Of a stretch of DNA of 64,000 nt, positions 10,565 to 20,429 are shown piece by piece (position 1 is the first letter of the stretch; each line of letters starts with the position of its first letter). The DNA comes from Sphingomicrobium arenosum. GTDB lineage: Bacteria > Pseudomonadota > Alphaproteobacteria > Sphingomonadales > Sphingomonadaceae. Both the position numbers and the translations under genes were made by a program. The stretch covers positions 2,391,001-2,455,000 of the forward strand of contig NZ_JANPVN010000001.1 of assembly GCF_026157085.1 (NCBI RefSeq). The letters are read 5' to 3'. The notes under the pieces are model-generated. The model made no database searches and had not been told where the DNA came from. It saw only the letters and a list, made by a program, of their open reading frames with translations.

Positions 10565-10897
10565 TTAGCCGGCGATCCGGTCGCGCATGATCTGGCTGGC
10601 GCGGAAGGTCATGACGCGGCGGGGCGCGATCGGCACCTCGACGCCGGTCTTGGGATTGCGCCCGATCCGCTCGCCCTTGTCGCGTAGGATGAAGCTGCCG
10701 AAGCCCGAAATCTTGACGTTCTCGCCGTTCGACAGCGCTTCGCACATGTGCGCGAGGAGCCGTTCGACCAGCGATGCCGATTCGGCGCGGCTGAGGCCGA
10801 GCTTGACGTGGACCACGTCGGCAAGATCGGCGCGCGTCAGCGTGCCTGCGTCGTCGGTGATGTGGGTCTGGCTGCGTGCAATACCGGCATCGGCCAT
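10565..10897 (-). CDS. ihfA: Integration host factor subunit alpha
   Basis: The 110-residue protein is a DNABII-family DNA-bending protein. Signatures are [20 protein letters not shown] at the dimerisation helices, the GFGSF turn, and GRNPKTG in the DNA-intercalating arm. IHF-alpha works as a heterodimer with IHF-beta to bend DNA at specific sites in transcription, replication and recombination. An N-terminal extension of roughly 16 residues precedes the conserved core. The 143 nt between its start and fabH carry its likely promoter. Confidence 0.95.
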   Translation of the reverse strand: MADAGIARSQTHITDDAGTLTRADLADVVHVKLGLSRAESASLVERLLAHMCEALSNGENVKISGFGSFILRDKGERIGRNPKTGVEVPIAPRRVMTFRASQIMRDRIAG

Positions 10898-11040
10898 GGT
10901 CTAAACTCCCGCCCCTCTTGAGCGCCGCCCCCTGCGGCGCCGAGAAAAAATCGTTTCGGATCAGGCTCAAACGACCTGACGAGGCGAATCCTTGCCTAAT
11001 TTTTCAACAAGTTCAAGGGCAAAGCTGCAAATGGCGGGGC

Positions 11041-12012
11041 TTAATAGCGCAGCGCCGCCGCCCCCCAGGTGAGCCCGCCGCCCATGGCCTCCAGGAGAAC
11101 CATGTCGCCGCGCTGGATGCGCCCGTCGCGCACCGCCACGTCGAAGGCGAGCGGAACGGAGGCTGCCGACGTATTGGCGTGTTGATCGACGGTCACGACG
11201 ACCTTGGCGGGGTCGAGACCGAGCTTCTTCGCGGTGGCATCGAGGATGCGCGCATTGGCCTGGTGCGGCACGACCCAGTCGACGTCGGCAGGGGTGAGGC
11301 CGGCAAGGTCGAGCGTTTCGTTCAACACCTCGGCGAGATTGGTGACGGCGTGGCGGAAGACTTCGCGCCCGCGCATGCGCAAATGGCCGACGGTCTGGGT
11401 CGAAGACGGCCCGCCATCGACATAAAGCAGGTCGTGATGTTCGCCCGCGGCGTGAAGCTTGGTCGCGATGATGCCGCGATCCTGTTCGCCCTCGGCCACT
11501 TCCTCGGCGTCGATCAGCATGGCACCGGCGCCATCGCCGAACAGCACGCAGGTGCCGCGATCTTCCCAGTCGAGGATGCGGCTGAAGGTCTCGGCGCCGA
11601 TGACCAGCGCGCGCTTGCCCATGCCGGTGCGCAGCAGCGAGTCGGCCACGCTGATGGCGTAGAGGAAGCCGGTGCATACGGCGGCGACGTCGAAGGCGAC
11701 GCAATCCTTGATGCCGAGCGCGGCCTGAACCTTGGTGGCGGTCGCAGGAAAGGTTTCGTCGGGGGTGGCGGTGGCCAGCACGATGAGATCGACGCTGTCG
11801 GCACTGGCGCCGGCGGCCTCCAGTGCCTTTTTGGCGGCTTGCGTCGCGAGCGTGCTCGTCGTCTCGCCCGCATCGGCGATATAGCGTTGGCGGATGCCGG
11901 TGCGCTCGACAATCCATTCGTCGGAGGTGTCGACCTTTTGCGCCAGTTCGGCATTGGAAACGCAGGTCTTGGGCAGCGCGCTGCCCGATCCCTTGACCAC
12001 CGAACGGATCAT
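11041..12012 (-). CDS. fabH: Beta-ketoacyl-ACP synthase III
   Basis: The 323-residue FabH condenses acetyl-CoA with malonyl-ACP to start fatty acid synthesis. The catalytic triad is visible as Cys113 (AAVCTGF), His250 ([10 protein letters not shown]) and Asn280 (QHANTSAAS). The C-terminus [13 protein letters not shown] is characteristic of the family. The ATG at 12012 overlaps the TAA of plsX by one nucleotide (TAATG), so translation is coupled. The order rpmF-plsX-fabH-ihfA-merR couples phospholipid and fatty acid initiation with a ribosomal protein gene, as in many proteobacteria. Confidence 0.97.
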   Translation of the reverse strand: MIRSVVKGSGSALPKTCVSNAELAQKVDTSDEWIVERTGIRQRYIADAGETTSTLATQAAKKALEAAGASADSVDLIVLATATPDETFPATATKVQAALGIKDCVAFDVAAVCTGFLYAISVADSLLRTGMGKRALVIGAETFSRILDWEDRGTCVLFGDGAGAMLIDAEEVAEGEQDRGIIATKLHAAGEHHDLLYVDGGPSSTQTVGHLRMRGREVFRHAVTNLAEVLNETLDLAGLTPADVDWVVPHQANARILDATAKKLGLDPAKVVVTVDQHANTSAASVPLAFDVAVRDGRIQRGDMVLLEAMGGGLTWGAAALRY

Positions 12013-13067
12013 TATTTGGCTGCCTCGTTCAGCTTGTCGAGCGTGTGACTGCGAAAATTCTCGAGATCGTCGTGGATCTTCTTGGTGATGTCGTTGCGGA
12101 CCATCGAGCCCGCCACGGTCAGCGCATTGGCGACGCCCTTGGCGCTCGCCCCGCCGTGACTTTTGACGACGATGCCGTTCAATCCGAGGAAGACCGCGCC
12201 ATTGTGATTGTTGGGGTCGAGATGGACCTTGAGGAGGCGCATGGCCGGCTTGGAGATGAGGAAGCCCATGCGGCTGCGCAGGCTCGACTTGAAGGCGTTG
12301 CGCAACAGGTCGGTGACGAAGCGCGCGGTGCCTTCGGCGGTCTTCAGCGCGATATTGCCCGAAAAGCCGTCGGTGACGACGACGTCGACATCGCCGCGTG
12401 CCAGCTTGTCGCCCTCGGTGAAGCCCTGGAAATCGAAGGGGAGATAATCGGCGTCGCGGAGCAGCTGTGCGGCGTCCTTCAACTCGTCGGTGCCCTTCAG
12501 GTCCTCGGTGCCGATATTGAGGAGGCGCACGCGCGGGCGCTGGTTTTCCATGACGGTGCGCGCATAGGCCGCACCCATCACCGCGAACTGGACGAGGTTC
12601 TGGGCATCGCACTCGGTATTGGCGCCGAGGTCGAGCATGACGAGATCGTCGTCGCGAACGGTGGGGAGCAGCGCCGACAGGGCCGGGCGGTCGATGCCCT
12701 CCATGGTGCGCAGCGCGAGCTTGGAGATGGCCATCAGGGCGCCGGTGTTGCCGCCCGAGACGGCGGCATGGGCGGTCCCGTCCTTCACGGCGCGCACCGC
12801 TTCGCCCATCGAGGTGCCCTTGGAGCGGCGAATCGCCTGGCTCGGCTTTTCCTCGGACCCGATGACATCGGGACAGTGGTGAATGACGGAGACGCGCGAC
12901 AGCTTTTCGTACCGCTTGAGTTCAGCGGCGATACGATCCTCGTCCCCGTAAAGGTCGAAGCGCAGGTCGCGGTCGCGTCGCCGGGCGAGGGCCGCGCCCT
13001 CGATCATCACCGACGGCCCGATATCGCCGCCCATGGCGTCGATCGCGATCCGTGGGTTGGCGGTCAC
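12012..13067 (-). CDS. plsX: Phosphate acyltransferase PlsX
   Basis: The 351-residue enzyme converts acyl-ACP plus phosphate into acyl-phosphate, the acyl donor for PlsY in phospholipid synthesis. It is recognised by the N-terminal [12 protein letters not shown] motif and the blocks [26 protein letters not shown] and [14 protein letters not shown]. The N-terminus (MTANPR) directly precedes the family signature. It is followed without a gap by fabH. Confidence 0.97.
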   Translation of the reverse strand: MTANPRIAIDAMGGDIGPSVMIEGAALARRRDRDLRFDLYGDEDRIAAELKRYEKLSRVSVIHHCPDVIGSEEKPSQAIRRSKGTSMGEAVRAVKDGTAHAAVSGGNTGALMAISKLALRTMEGIDRPALSALLPTVRDDDLVMLDLGANTECDAQNLVQFAVMGAAYARTVMENQRPRVRLLNIGTEDLKGTDELKDAAQLLRDADYLPFDFQGFTEGDKLARGDVDVVVTDGFSGNIALKTAEGTARFVTDLLRNAFKSSLRSRMGFLISKPAMRLLKVHLDPNNHNGAVFLGLNGIVVKSHGGASAKGVANALTVAGSMVRNDITKKIHDDLENFRSHTLDKLNEAAK

Positions 13068-13092
13068 CGCTGTCTGCGCTTCGCTCTAGGAC

Positions 13093-13272
13093 TTAGTCTT
13101 CGGGCGCGATGACTTCGCGGCCGTTATAGTGGCCGCACGCGTCGCACAGATTGTGCGGGCGCTTGAGTTCTCCGCAGTTGGGGCATTCCTGGAACGCGGC
13201 CGGAGTCAGCGCGTGATGGCTGCGGCGCATGCCCTTCTTGGAGGGCGAGGTTTTTCTTTTCGGGACGGCCAT
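13093..13272 (-). CDS. rpmF: 50S ribosomal protein L32
   Basis: This short gene encodes 59 residues beginning [20 protein letters not shown], the standard bL32 N-terminus. It carries two cysteine pairs (CPNC and CDAC) of the zinc-ribbon form. L32 is a structural component of the large ribosomal subunit near the peptidyl transferase centre. The gene runs from ATG at 13272 to TAA at 13093-13095 and sits 25 nt upstream of plsX, the usual rpmF-plsX pairing. The roughly 140 nt upstream, to the next gene, presumably hold its promoter. Confidence 0.96.
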   Translation of the reverse strand: MAVPKRKTSPSKKGMRRSHHALTPAAFQECPNCGELKRPHNLCDACGHYNGREVIAPED

Positions 13273-13416
13273 GACGGCACCTTCATCTACTGATCGAAAT
13301 AAAAACAGCGACCAGCCGCGTGCCCGAGAGGCAGACGCCGGGAGGTCGCTCGTGGGCGCTCCTATAGCGAAAACGCGGGGCGATGCAAGGGTATCCGCGC
13401 TCCGTCGCCAGACTCT

Positions 13417-14088
13417 TTATCCGCGCGCCAGCACCGCATCGCCGACGAAGGGATTGGTGGCGCGCTCGTGTCCGAAGGTGCTCATCGGCCCGTGGCCGGG
13501 GACGAACGCGGTGTCATCGCCCAGCGGCCACAGCTTGGTGGTGATCGCATCGATCAGGTCCTGATGGTTGCCGCGGGGAAAATCGGTGCGGCCCATCGAG
13601 CCCTTGAAGAGGACGTCTCCGACGATGGCGAGCTTCGATTCGGCATTGTGGAAGACGACATGGCCCGGCGTATGGCCGGGGCAGTGATGAACGCCGAAGG
13701 TGAGATCGCCCACGCTGACCGTGTCGCCATCCTCGAGCCAGCGGTCGCTCTCGAAGCTGATCCCCGGGATCCCATATTTGGCGCCATCCTCGGGCAGCCG
13801 GTCGATCCAGAACTTGTCGGCGATATGCGGGCCTTCGATGGGCACGCCGAGCTCGTCGGCGAGGACCCGCGCCTGCCCGCAATGATCGATATGCCCATGG
13901 GTGAGGAGGATCTTCTCCACCTCGACCCCGGTCTTGGCGATCGCGGCCTTCAATTTGTCGAGATCCCCGCCCGGGTCCGAGAGCGCCGCCTTGTTGGTCT
14001 TCGTGCACCAGAAAAGCGTGCAGTTCTGCTGCAAGGGCGTCACCGGGATGATGGCGGCGCGCAAGGGGGGCATGGGGGTCTCGGTCAT
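13417..14088 (-). CDS. MBL-fold metallo-hydrolase (glyoxalase II-like, YcbL type)
   Basis: The 223-residue protein has the metal-binding motif THGHIDH (in KILLTHGHIDHCGQ), a further histidine in CPGHTPGH, an aspartate in IVGDVLF and a terminal VPGHGP histidine. That is the complete binuclear metal set of the metallo-beta-lactamase fold. Short members of this type, without the glyoxalase II C-terminal domain, are often annotated as YcbL-like hydroxyacylglutathione hydrolases. It is 10 nt upstream of nothing else on its strand; the M19 peptidase ends 10 nt before its start, so cotranscription is unlikely to be from a shared promoter upstream of it. Confidence 0.88.
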   Translation of the reverse strand: MTETPMPPLRAAIIPVTPLQQNCTLFWCTKTNKAALSDPGGDLDKLKAAIAKTGVEVEKILLTHGHIDHCGQARVLADELGVPIEGPHIADKFWIDRLPEDGAKYGIPGISFESDRWLEDGDTVSVGDLTFGVHHCPGHTPGHVVFHNAESKLAIVGDVLFKGSMGRTDFPRGNHQDLIDAITTKLWPLGDDTAFVPGHGPMSTFGHERATNPFVGDAVLARG

Positions 14089-14098
14089 GGCGGTGTCG

Positions 14099-15331
14099 CT
14101 AGTCGGCGATGGGCGGCTTGTCGAGCGCGGCCGGGGTCGCGGCCATCGCGGCGGCGGCGGCCTCGGCCTCGATCATCACGCGCAGCAGGTTGCCCCCGGC
14201 GAGCTTGGCCAAATTCTCGTCCGACCAGCCGCGCCGCGCCAGTTCGGCGAAGAGCGCAGGATAATCATCGACCGAATCGAGCCCCTCGACGGTCGAGGAG
14301 ATGCCGTCGAGATCGCCGCCGATGCCGACATGGTCGTGCCCCGCGACGCGGGCGACATGGTCGATATGGTCGGCGACGTCGGTGAGCTGGGCCTTGGGCG
14401 CGGGATTGGCTTCCATCCATGCCATATAGGCGGCGCGGCCTTCCTCATTCGGCTCGCCATCGATCTGTGGATAGAGCGCTTCCAACCGCTCCATTTCGGC
14501 CTCTCGCGCCTCGCCCCATGCCCCCACCTCGGCATTCACGAACTGGGGGACGAAGGTCACCATCACCACCCCGCCATTGGCGGGCAGGCGGGTGAGCACG
14601 TCGTCGGGCACGTTGCGGACATGATCGGTCACGCCGCGTGCCGAGGAATGGCTGAAGATCACCGGCGCGGCGGTGACATCGAGCGCGTCGTGCATCGCCT
14701 CGGCGGTGACGTGGCTCAAATCGACCAGCATGCCGACGCGGTTCATCTCGGCGATGACGGTGCGTCCGAAATCGCTGAGGCCGCCGTGGCGGGCCTCGTC
14801 GGTGGCGCTGTCGGCCCAGCCGGTGGTCTTCGAATGGGTCAGCGTCATGTAGATGGCGCCGAGGCGCTTGAACTGGCGCAGCGCGGCGAGATTGCCGCCG
14901 ATCTGGTGGCCGCCCTCGATCCCCGCCATCGAGGCGATGCGTCCGCTGGCGAAGACATGGAGCAATTCGCTGGTGTCATGGGCCCAGCCGAGCTCGGCGG
15001 GATAGGCGGCGACCATGCGATCGACGAGGTCGATCTGCTCGATGGTGGTGCGCACGGCTTCATCGCCGGTGGTGCCGGCGGGGATATACACCGACCACAT
15101 CTGCGCCCCGACCCGGCCTTCGCGCATGCGGGCAAGGTCGGTCATGTAGGGCGTGTCGGCGGCGATGTCCGCCACGCTCCCCTCGGCAGCATGGTGGAGC
15201 GCATAGGGAAGGTCGTTGTGGCCGTCGATCAGCGGGGTCTTCGACAGCACATCAGCGACGCGCGCGTCGATCGCGGCATCATCGGCAGGCTGGGCCGCGA
15301 GCAAGGCGGCGATGGCAAGGATGCTGGTCAT
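14099..15331 (-). CDS. Membrane dipeptidase, peptidase family M19
   Basis: The 410-residue protein begins with a short signal-like hydrophobic segment (ILAIAALLAA). It carries the M19 signature DGHND (His38, Asp40), MAGIEGGHQIGG, LTHSK, LVDLSHV and a VGIGGDLDG metal block. The family hydrolyses dipeptides with a dizinc centre, including those with C-terminal D-residues. The protein probably acts in the periplasm. Its start lies 5 nt from the stop of the S9 peptidase transcribed ahead of it, which suggests a peptide-degrading operon. Confidence 0.93.
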   Translation of the reverse strand: MTSILAIAALLAAQPADDAAIDARVADVLSKTPLIDGHNDLPYALHHAAEGSVADIAADTPYMTDLARMREGRVGAQMWSVYIPAGTTGDEAVRTTIEQIDLVDRMVAAYPAELGWAHDTSELLHVFASGRIASMAGIEGGHQIGGNLAALRQFKRLGAIYMTLTHSKTTGWADSATDEARHGGLSDFGRTVIAEMNRVGMLVDLSHVTAEAMHDALDVTAAPVIFSHSSARGVTDHVRNVPDDVLTRLPANGGVVMVTFVPQFVNAEVGAWGEAREAEMERLEALYPQIDGEPNEEGRAAYMAWMEANPAPKAQLTDVADHIDHVARVAGHDHVGIGGDLDGISSTVEGLDSVDDYPALFAELARRGWSDENLAKLAGGNLLRVMIEAEAAAAAMAATPAALDKPPIAD

Positions 15332-15336
15332 GGCGC

Positions 15337-17286
15337 TTACTCCCCCGCCCCGTCATCGTCGAAGAAAATGTCCTGCCAGAACATCGTCGCGGTCCAGCCG
15401 TAATAGTCGCTGTTTTCCTTCTTGCGGAAACCATGGCCCTCATTCTCGCCGACGAGATACCAGACGTCTTGGCCATTGGCGCGGACGCGCTCGACCAGCT
15501 GATCGGCCTCCGACTGGGGCACGCGCGGATCGTTGGCGCCCTGGATGACGAACAGCGGATCCTCGATCTCCTCGATGCGATTGAGGGGCGAGATTTCCTC
15601 GAGCTTGGCGCGCTGTGCGGGATCGCGCTCGTCTCCATATTCGGGGCGGCGCAGATCCTGACGATAGGGCTGGGTGTTTTCGAGGAAGGTCACGAAGTTT
15701 GAGATGGCGACATTGCACTCGGCGCCGGTAAGCTGGTCGGCGTAGCGCAGGATCGAGGCGTAGCACATATAGCCGCCATAAGAGCCGCCTCGAACGCCGA
15801 CGCGGTCGCTGTCGATCGCGGCATCGCCCTCGAAATGGTCGAGGAAGGCGCCGATATCCTTGACGCTGTCCTCGCGCTTGTAGGGACCGTCATCCAAGCT
15901 GATGAAGCGCTTGCCATAACCGGTCGAGCCGCGAACGTTGGGATAGAAGAGCGCGATGCCGAGCTCGTTGAGATAATAGTTGGCGCTGCCCTGGAAACCG
16001 GGGCGCGACTGGCTGGCAGGACCGCCGTGGATCGACATGACCATCGGGCGCGCGCCGGGAAACTTCGCGGGGTCGGGGCGATAGAGGAAGCCCGAAATGG
16101 GCTCGCCGTCGAAGCTTTCGATCTCGACCAGTTCGGGTTCGACATTGGCGAGCGGGTCTAGCCCACCGGTTTCCGATTGGGTCCAACGTGTCACTGCGTG
16201 CGTGACGGGATCGATCGAATAGGCGTCGGACGGGCTGGTCGCGGAGTTCATGGTGAAGCCAAGCGGCCCCCAAGGCGCGAATTCGAGCCCGCCGATCAGG
16301 CCATAGGGGAGTCGTTCGACACGGCTCTCCGTGCCGGTGGCGACGTCGTAGAACCAGAGCTGGCTCGCGCCCTTCTCGTTGGTGACGACCGCGATGGTGG
16401 CGCCGTCATGCGACATGTCGACGCTCGAAATCTCCCAGCCGCCGAAGTCCGCCTTGGGCGTGAAGCTGCCGGTCGCGGGGTCGAGGATGCCGAGGCGATT
16501 GACGTCGCTGTCGATGTCGCTGGTCAGCCAGATGGTGCCGTCGGGGGCGACATTGACGTCGCCGAATGCCTCGTCGGCTTCCGGATCGCGAATCGGGCGC
16601 AGGTCGCCGGTCGCGAGGTCGAGCTCGAAAATGTCGATATTCGTATTGAGGATGTAGCGCCCGACGAGTGCCTTGGTTTCGTTGGCATAGAGCCCGGCGG
16701 CATACATGCCGACATGGGGCGCCTCGAGCACCAGGCGCGCGCTGGCGGGATCATTGACGTCCATCATGTAGATGTCGCTCTCGCGCCCGTTGCGCTTGGT
16801 CGAGCCGTAGAGGATGCGGGTGCCGTCGTCGAAAAATTCCTGCAATCCGTTGCGCGATTGGCCGTCGGTGAGGAGGGTCAGGCGGCCTTCGTCATAGCGA
16901 TAGAGCTGGCTGAATTCAGACCCGCCCGCATCCTTGGAGATGATGATGGTCTTGCCGGTCGGGTCGATCGAGCCGCCCACGGGTTCGGCTTCGAAGGTCA
17001 GCTGCTGGCGATAGCCCATCGGCATGGCGACCTTGTGGAGCTGGCTGACATTGCCGAAACGGGTCGAGACCAGCATCGAGCGATCGCTTGCGTCCCAGCC
17101 CGAGAAGCCCGCCGAGCGGTTCTCGCGATAGGGGCGCATCGCCTCGACGAGGGTCATCAGCACCTCGGGCATGCCCGTCGCGGTCAGTTCGGCCGGCTTG
17201 GGGGCGAAGCGCTCCTCGCCTTCCTGCGCGATGGCAGGCGTGGAGACGAGCGCGAGCGCGCTGGCGGCAAGCAGGAGATGTCGCAT
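15337..17286 (-). CDS. S9-family prolyl-oligopeptidase-type serine peptidase, exported
   Basis: The 649-residue protein has a signal peptide (MRHLLLAASALALV ending AIAQ) and a beta-propeller-like region to about residue 390. A C-terminal alpha/beta hydrolase domain follows, with nucleophile Ser502 in RGGSYGG, Asp in GANDPRVP and His in NEGHGF. The family cleaves short peptides. The ATG at 17286 gives the signal peptide directly, whereas longer in-frame extension would bury it. It runs into the M19 peptidase gene with a 5-nt gap. It is the first of three S9 peptidases in the window. Confidence 0.92.
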   Translation of the reverse strand: MRHLLLAASALALVSTPAIAQEGEERFAPKPAELTATGMPEVLMTLVEAMRPYRENRSAGFSGWDASDRSMLVSTRFGNVSQLHKVAMPMGYRQQLTFEAEPVGGSIDPTGKTIIISKDAGGSEFSQLYRYDEGRLTLLTDGQSRNGLQEFFDDGTRILYGSTKRNGRESDIYMMDVNDPASARLVLEAPHVGMYAAGLYANETKALVGRYILNTNIDIFELDLATGDLRPIRDPEADEAFGDVNVAPDGTIWLTSDIDSDVNRLGILDPATGSFTPKADFGGWEISSVDMSHDGATIAVVTNEKGASQLWFYDVATGTESRVERLPYGLIGGLEFAPWGPLGFTMNSATSPSDAYSIDPVTHAVTRWTQSETGGLDPLANVEPELVEIESFDGEPISGFLYRPDPAKFPGARPMVMSIHGGPASQSRPGFQGSANYYLNELGIALFYPNVRGSTGYGKRFISLDDGPYKREDSVKDIGAFLDHFEGDAAIDSDRVGVRGGSYGGYMCYASILRYADQLTGAECNVAISNFVTFLENTQPYRQDLRRPEYGDERDPAQRAKLEEISPLNRIEEIEDPLFVIQGANDPRVPQSEADQLVERVRANGQDVWYLVGENEGHGFRKKENSDYYGWTATMFWQDIFFDDDGAGE

Positions 17287-17413
17287 GTGAATTGGCCCCT
17301 CGGTTGATCTGTCGGCGCTTCTTCTAGGCGGCGGGGCGCGGCGGCGACAAGAGGGGCGATTTGCCGTCGGTCGAACCCTTGCGTGCGCTCGCAGCGCGGC
17401 CCATGGAAAAGCC

Positions 17414-19162
17414 ATGCGGATCCTGTTCGACGATGCGCGCCCCGGTGCGGGCGAGAGCCTGCTGTTCGAGGCGCCTATCAAGCTGATCCGCGCGTCCTGC
17501 GAGGCCGAGGTGCGCCCGGCGCTCGAGGCTTTGCGCGCCGCGCTCGCCGAGGGCCATCATGTCGCGGGCTACATCGCCTATGAGGCGGGCTTCGCGCTCG
17601 ATCCCGCGCTCGAAGAGCAGGGGCGGACAGGCGATGGGCCGCTGTTGCTGTTCGGGGTGTTCGGCGCGCCCGAGCGGGTCGATCGCGGCGTTTTTCTCGC
17701 GGACTTCGGCTCCGCACGGCTCGACCCGCCGCGTCCGATGATGGCGCGCGGAAACTATCTGGCAGCCGTGGGCGAGGTGCACCGCGCGCTTCATGCGGGC
17801 GATTATTACCAGGCCAATCTCACCTTTCCCTGCGAGCTTGGCGTCGAGGGCGACCCCTTCGCGCTTTATGCGATGCTGAGCGCACGCGGCGGCGGCGGCT
17901 GGGGCGGGGTGATCGAGCATGAGGAGGGCGCGCTCGTCTCCTTGAGCCCCGAACAATTCTTCAGCCTCGAAGACGGCCTGCTCACCGCGCGCCCGATGAA
18001 AGGCACCGCGCCGCGCCGCGACGACCCGCACGCCGATGCCGCCGAAATCGAGGCGCTGCGCCAGGACGAGAAGCAGCGCGCCGAAAACCTCATGATCGTC
18101 GATCTCTTACGCAACGATCTTGCCCGCGTCGCCGAGACGGGCAGCGTGGCGGTGCCCGAGCTTTTCAGCGTCGAGACCTATCCGACGCTCCACCAGATGA
18201 CGAGCCGCGTGACGGCGCGACTCGATCGGCGATTCGATGCCGTCGACGTGCTCGAAAAGCTGTTTCCCTGCGGTTCGGTGACCGGCGCGCCCAAGATCGC
18301 GGCGATGCAGGCGCTGATTAATCTCGAGCCCCATGCGCGGGGCGCTTATACCGGCTCGATGGGATGGATCGCGCCTGCGCGGGCCGACGGCAGCGCCGGT
18401 AATGCGGCATTTAACGTCTTAATCAGGACAATCGAGACTGTATCGCAAAGGTCACGCGCGCGGCTCGGATTGGGTTCGGGGCTTGTGGTCGATTCCATCG
18501 GCGGCAATGAATGGGGTGAATGTTTGCTTAAAGGACAGTTCGTGACCAGCGTTGCCGATCCTTTCGACCTCATCGAGACCATGGCCTACGACCCCGTCGA
18601 CGGGATCGTCGATCTCGAACGCCACTTGTCGCGCATCAAGGCGGCGGCGGCGGACCTCGGCTTCATCTTCGACCGGCACGATGCGCGCAACGAGTTGCAG
18701 GCGGCGACCTTCGGGCATCGTCACCCGGCGTTCGTCCGGCTGCTCGCGGCGCGTGGCGGCGGGGTGGCGATCGAACTGTTGCCGCTCCCCGAAACCCCAG
18801 AACAGCCGGTCAGCGTGCAGATCAAGCCGCTGCCGGTCGATCCGTCCGACATGCGATTGCGGCACAAGACCAGCGACCGCGCCTTCTATGACGAGGCGCG
18901 CGATCCCGCCGTCGCCTTCGAGACTATCTTCGAGCGGGAGGACGGGCAGCTGACCGAAGGCAGCTTCACCAACCTGTTCGTCGAGAAGGACGGCCAGCTC
19001 GTGACCCCGCCTGCCGAACTGGGGCTGCTCCCCGGCGTGCTGCGCCAGCGGTTGATCGAGGAGGGCCGCGCGGTCGAGGGCGGGCTGACGCGCGCCGACC
19101 TCGAGGGCGGTTTCTTCATCGGCAATTCGGTGCGCGGACTGGTGGGCGCCAGGCTCGTCTAG
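17414..19162 (+). CDS. pabB: Bifunctional aminodeoxychorismate synthase component I / 4-amino-4-deoxychorismate lyase (PabB-PabC fusion)
   Basis: The 582-residue protein joins two steps of p-aminobenzoate synthesis for folate. Residues about 110-370 are a chorismate-binding PabB domain with PMKGT (194-198, the active-site lysine type), MIVDLLRND (227-235) and FPCGSVTGAPK (284-294). From about 376 a fold-type IV PLP-enzyme domain follows (DLIETMAYDP, LTEGSFTNLFV, TPPAELGLLPGVLRQRL), corresponding to PabC. The glutamine amidotransferase subunit PabA is not fused. The gene overlaps the convergent pdeM by 4 nt. Confidence 0.93.
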   Translation: MRILFDDARPGAGESLLFEAPIKLIRASCEAEVRPALEALRAALAEGHHVAGYIAYEAGFALDPALEEQGRTGDGPLLLFGVFGAPERVDRGVFLADFGSARLDPPRPMMARGNYLAAVGEVHRALHAGDYYQANLTFPCELGVEGDPFALYAMLSARGGGGWGGVIEHEEGALVSLSPEQFFSLEDGLLTARPMKGTAPRRDDPHADAAEIEALRQDEKQRAENLMIVDLLRNDLARVAETGSVAVPELFSVETYPTLHQMTSRVTARLDRRFDAVDVLEKLFPCGSVTGAPKIAAMQALINLEPHARGAYTGSMGWIAPARADGSAGNAAFNVLIRTIETVSQRSRARLGLGSGLVVDSIGGNEWGECLLKGQFVTSVADPFDLIETMAYDPVDGIVDLERHLSRIKAAAADLGFIFDRHDARNELQAATFGHRHPAFVRLLAARGGGVAIELLPLPETPEQPVSVQIKPLPVDPSDMRLRHKTSDRAFYDEARDPAVAFETIFEREDGQLTEGSFTNLFVEKDGQLVTPPAELGLLPGVLRQRLIEEGRAVEGGLTRADLEGGFFIGNSVRGLVGARLV

Positions 19163-19821
19163 GCGGCGAGCGGGAAACGCAGGACGCGGTCCGAGACGGG
19201 CACCAGCGCCGCCGCCTCGCGCCCCATCGCCTTCAGGATCGCGGGATGGTCGGCATCGAGGCCGCCCGTCAGCGCGCCATAGGCCGGCAGGATCATCTTC
19301 TTTTCGGTGGCGACGAAACAGCGCCGCGACACGCGCCGCCCGCGCGACTTGATCCTGAGCTTGGGGTGGAAGTGGCCCGACAATTCGGGGCGCGTCTCGT
19401 GCGTCTCCGCTTCGTGACGCAGGACGAGCCCATCGAGTTCGGCCTCGACCACCACCTCGCCGCCGCAATGATCGATCATCCCGGCGTCGTGATTGCCGGT
19501 GATCCAGACCCAGCGCACATTTTCGGTGAGATGGGTCAGCTTCTCGCGCGCCCGCACCGGCAGCCGGTCGCAGCCGAAGCGGTCGTGAAAACTGTCGCCG
19601 AGGCACCAGACCGAGCGCGCGCCCGAGGCGGCGACATCATCCGCCACCGCATCGATCGTCGCCTCGCTGTCATAGGGCGGGAGCATCTGGCCGAAGCGCG
19701 CGAACCAGCTCGCCTTTTCGAGATGCAGGTCGGCGATGAGCAGCGCCTCGTGCGCTTCCCAATAGAGCGCGCCCGAGGGGAGCACGGTAAAGTTTCGGGA
19801 AGCGAACGAAAGGGGAACCAT
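19159..19821 (-). CDS. pdeM: Ligase-associated DNA damage response endonuclease PdeM
   Basis: The 220-residue metallophosphatase has the ordered calcineurin-like motifs ADLHLEK (Asp31, His33), CLGDSFHD, ITGNHD and SGHFHPK. PdeM is the nuclease of a conserved bacterial gene set that normally also holds an Lhr-type helicase, an SNM1-like exonuclease and an ATP-dependent DNA ligase. The ATG at 19821 has AGGAG six nucleotides upstream, so the longer in-frame reading from further upstream is rejected. It is 17 nt downstream of the exoribonuclease-like gene and probably cotranscribed with it. Confidence 0.9.
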   Translation of the reverse strand: MVPLSFASRNFTVLPSGALYWEAHEALLIADLHLEKASWFARFGQMLPPYDSEATIDAVADDVAASGARSVWCLGDSFHDRFGCDRLPVRAREKLTHLTENVRWVWITGNHDAGMIDHCGGEVVVEAELDGLVLRHEAETHETRPELSGHFHPKLRIKSRGRRVSRRCFVATEKKMILPAYGALTGGLDADHPAILKAMGREAAALVPVSDRVLRFPLAA

Positions 19822-19838
19822 AGGCTCTCCTAACGGCC

Positions 19839-20306
19839 TTACGCGATTCCCTCCAAATGCTTTGTGACATGGGTCCGCAGCGCGCGTGCATCGTGGAGCG
19901 CATTGTGCGGCACCTTCGAGTTCGCCGCGGTCGAGAAACCGGTCATGTCGAGCAGCCGGAGCGTGAAGGGGGGCACGCGCACCATGACGCCTGGCCCGGT
20001 CACGAGGAGGCGCGCAAGATGCGCGAGGTCCTCGGGCCAGTCGGCGCAAATCTCGGGTGCCTCGTCATGCGCGAGATAATGCCCCAGCGCCTGCGCGGCA
20101 TCGGCGGGCAGCATAGGCGCCTCGCGCAGCGCCTCGGGGACATGGTTGAGATAGGGGATGACATGGCGCTGGACCCACTCGCTGGTCGCCTCGGCGGGGG
20201 CGATGATGGCGTAGAACTCCTCATCACCCTCTTCTTCGGGGACGAGCGCAAGGCTGAGGAGGCGGCCGCCGAAGCCATCATATTCGGTGTCGAGGAAATA
20301 GCGCAT
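19839..20306 (-). CDS. RNase AS-like 3'-5' exoribonuclease (DnaQ-fold)
   Basis: The 155-residue protein starts MRYFLDTEYDG, the DEDD-exonuclease first motif with the acidic pair at Asp6/Glu8. It ends with HNALHDARALR, the histidine-aspartate of the third motif. This is the pattern of the short RNase AS / Rv2179c-like branch of DnaQ-fold 3'-exoribonucleases. It lies between the Lhr-type helicase and pdeM on the same strand. Whether it belongs to the DNA-repair gene set or is a separate RNA-processing enzyme cannot be told. Confidence 0.78.
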   Translation of the reverse strand: MRYFLDTEYDGFGGRLLSLALVPEEEGDEEFYAIIAPAEATSEWVQRHVIPYLNHVPEALREAPMLPADAAQALGHYLAHDEAPEICADWPEDLAHLARLLVTGPGVMVRVPPFTLRLLDMTGFSTAANSKVPHNALHDARALRTHVTKHLEGIA

Positions 20307-20345
20307 GGGGTTCCTTAGGTCAGCGGACGTCCACCGTCCACGTCG

Positions 20346-20416
20346 CCCCAGCGAAGGCTGAGGCCCATGTCTCGGCGGATATTCTCGATGGCATGGATCC
20401 CAGCCTCCGCTGGGAT
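20346..20416. repeat. REP-like paired palindromes between two repair genes
   Basis: Two hairpins occur in the 123-nt gap between the exoribonuclease-like gene and the Lhr helicase. One is imperfect, around CCCCAGCGAAGGCTGAGG (20346-20363). The other is perfect, ATCCCAGC-CTCC-GCTGGGAT (20397-20416). They are in mutually inverted orientation and are preceded by CCATG/CATGG echoes. Paired palindromes of this sequence type are common dispersed intergenic repeats in alphaproteobacteria; the dispersal cannot be tested with one window. Confidence 0.7.
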
Positions 20417-20429
20417 GACGAGGGGTGGA

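Noticed and set aside
13300..13360. Possible tRNA-like segment near GCCCGAGAGGCAG
   Set aside because: No acceptor stem, anticodon arm or TTCRA arm can be completed around it.
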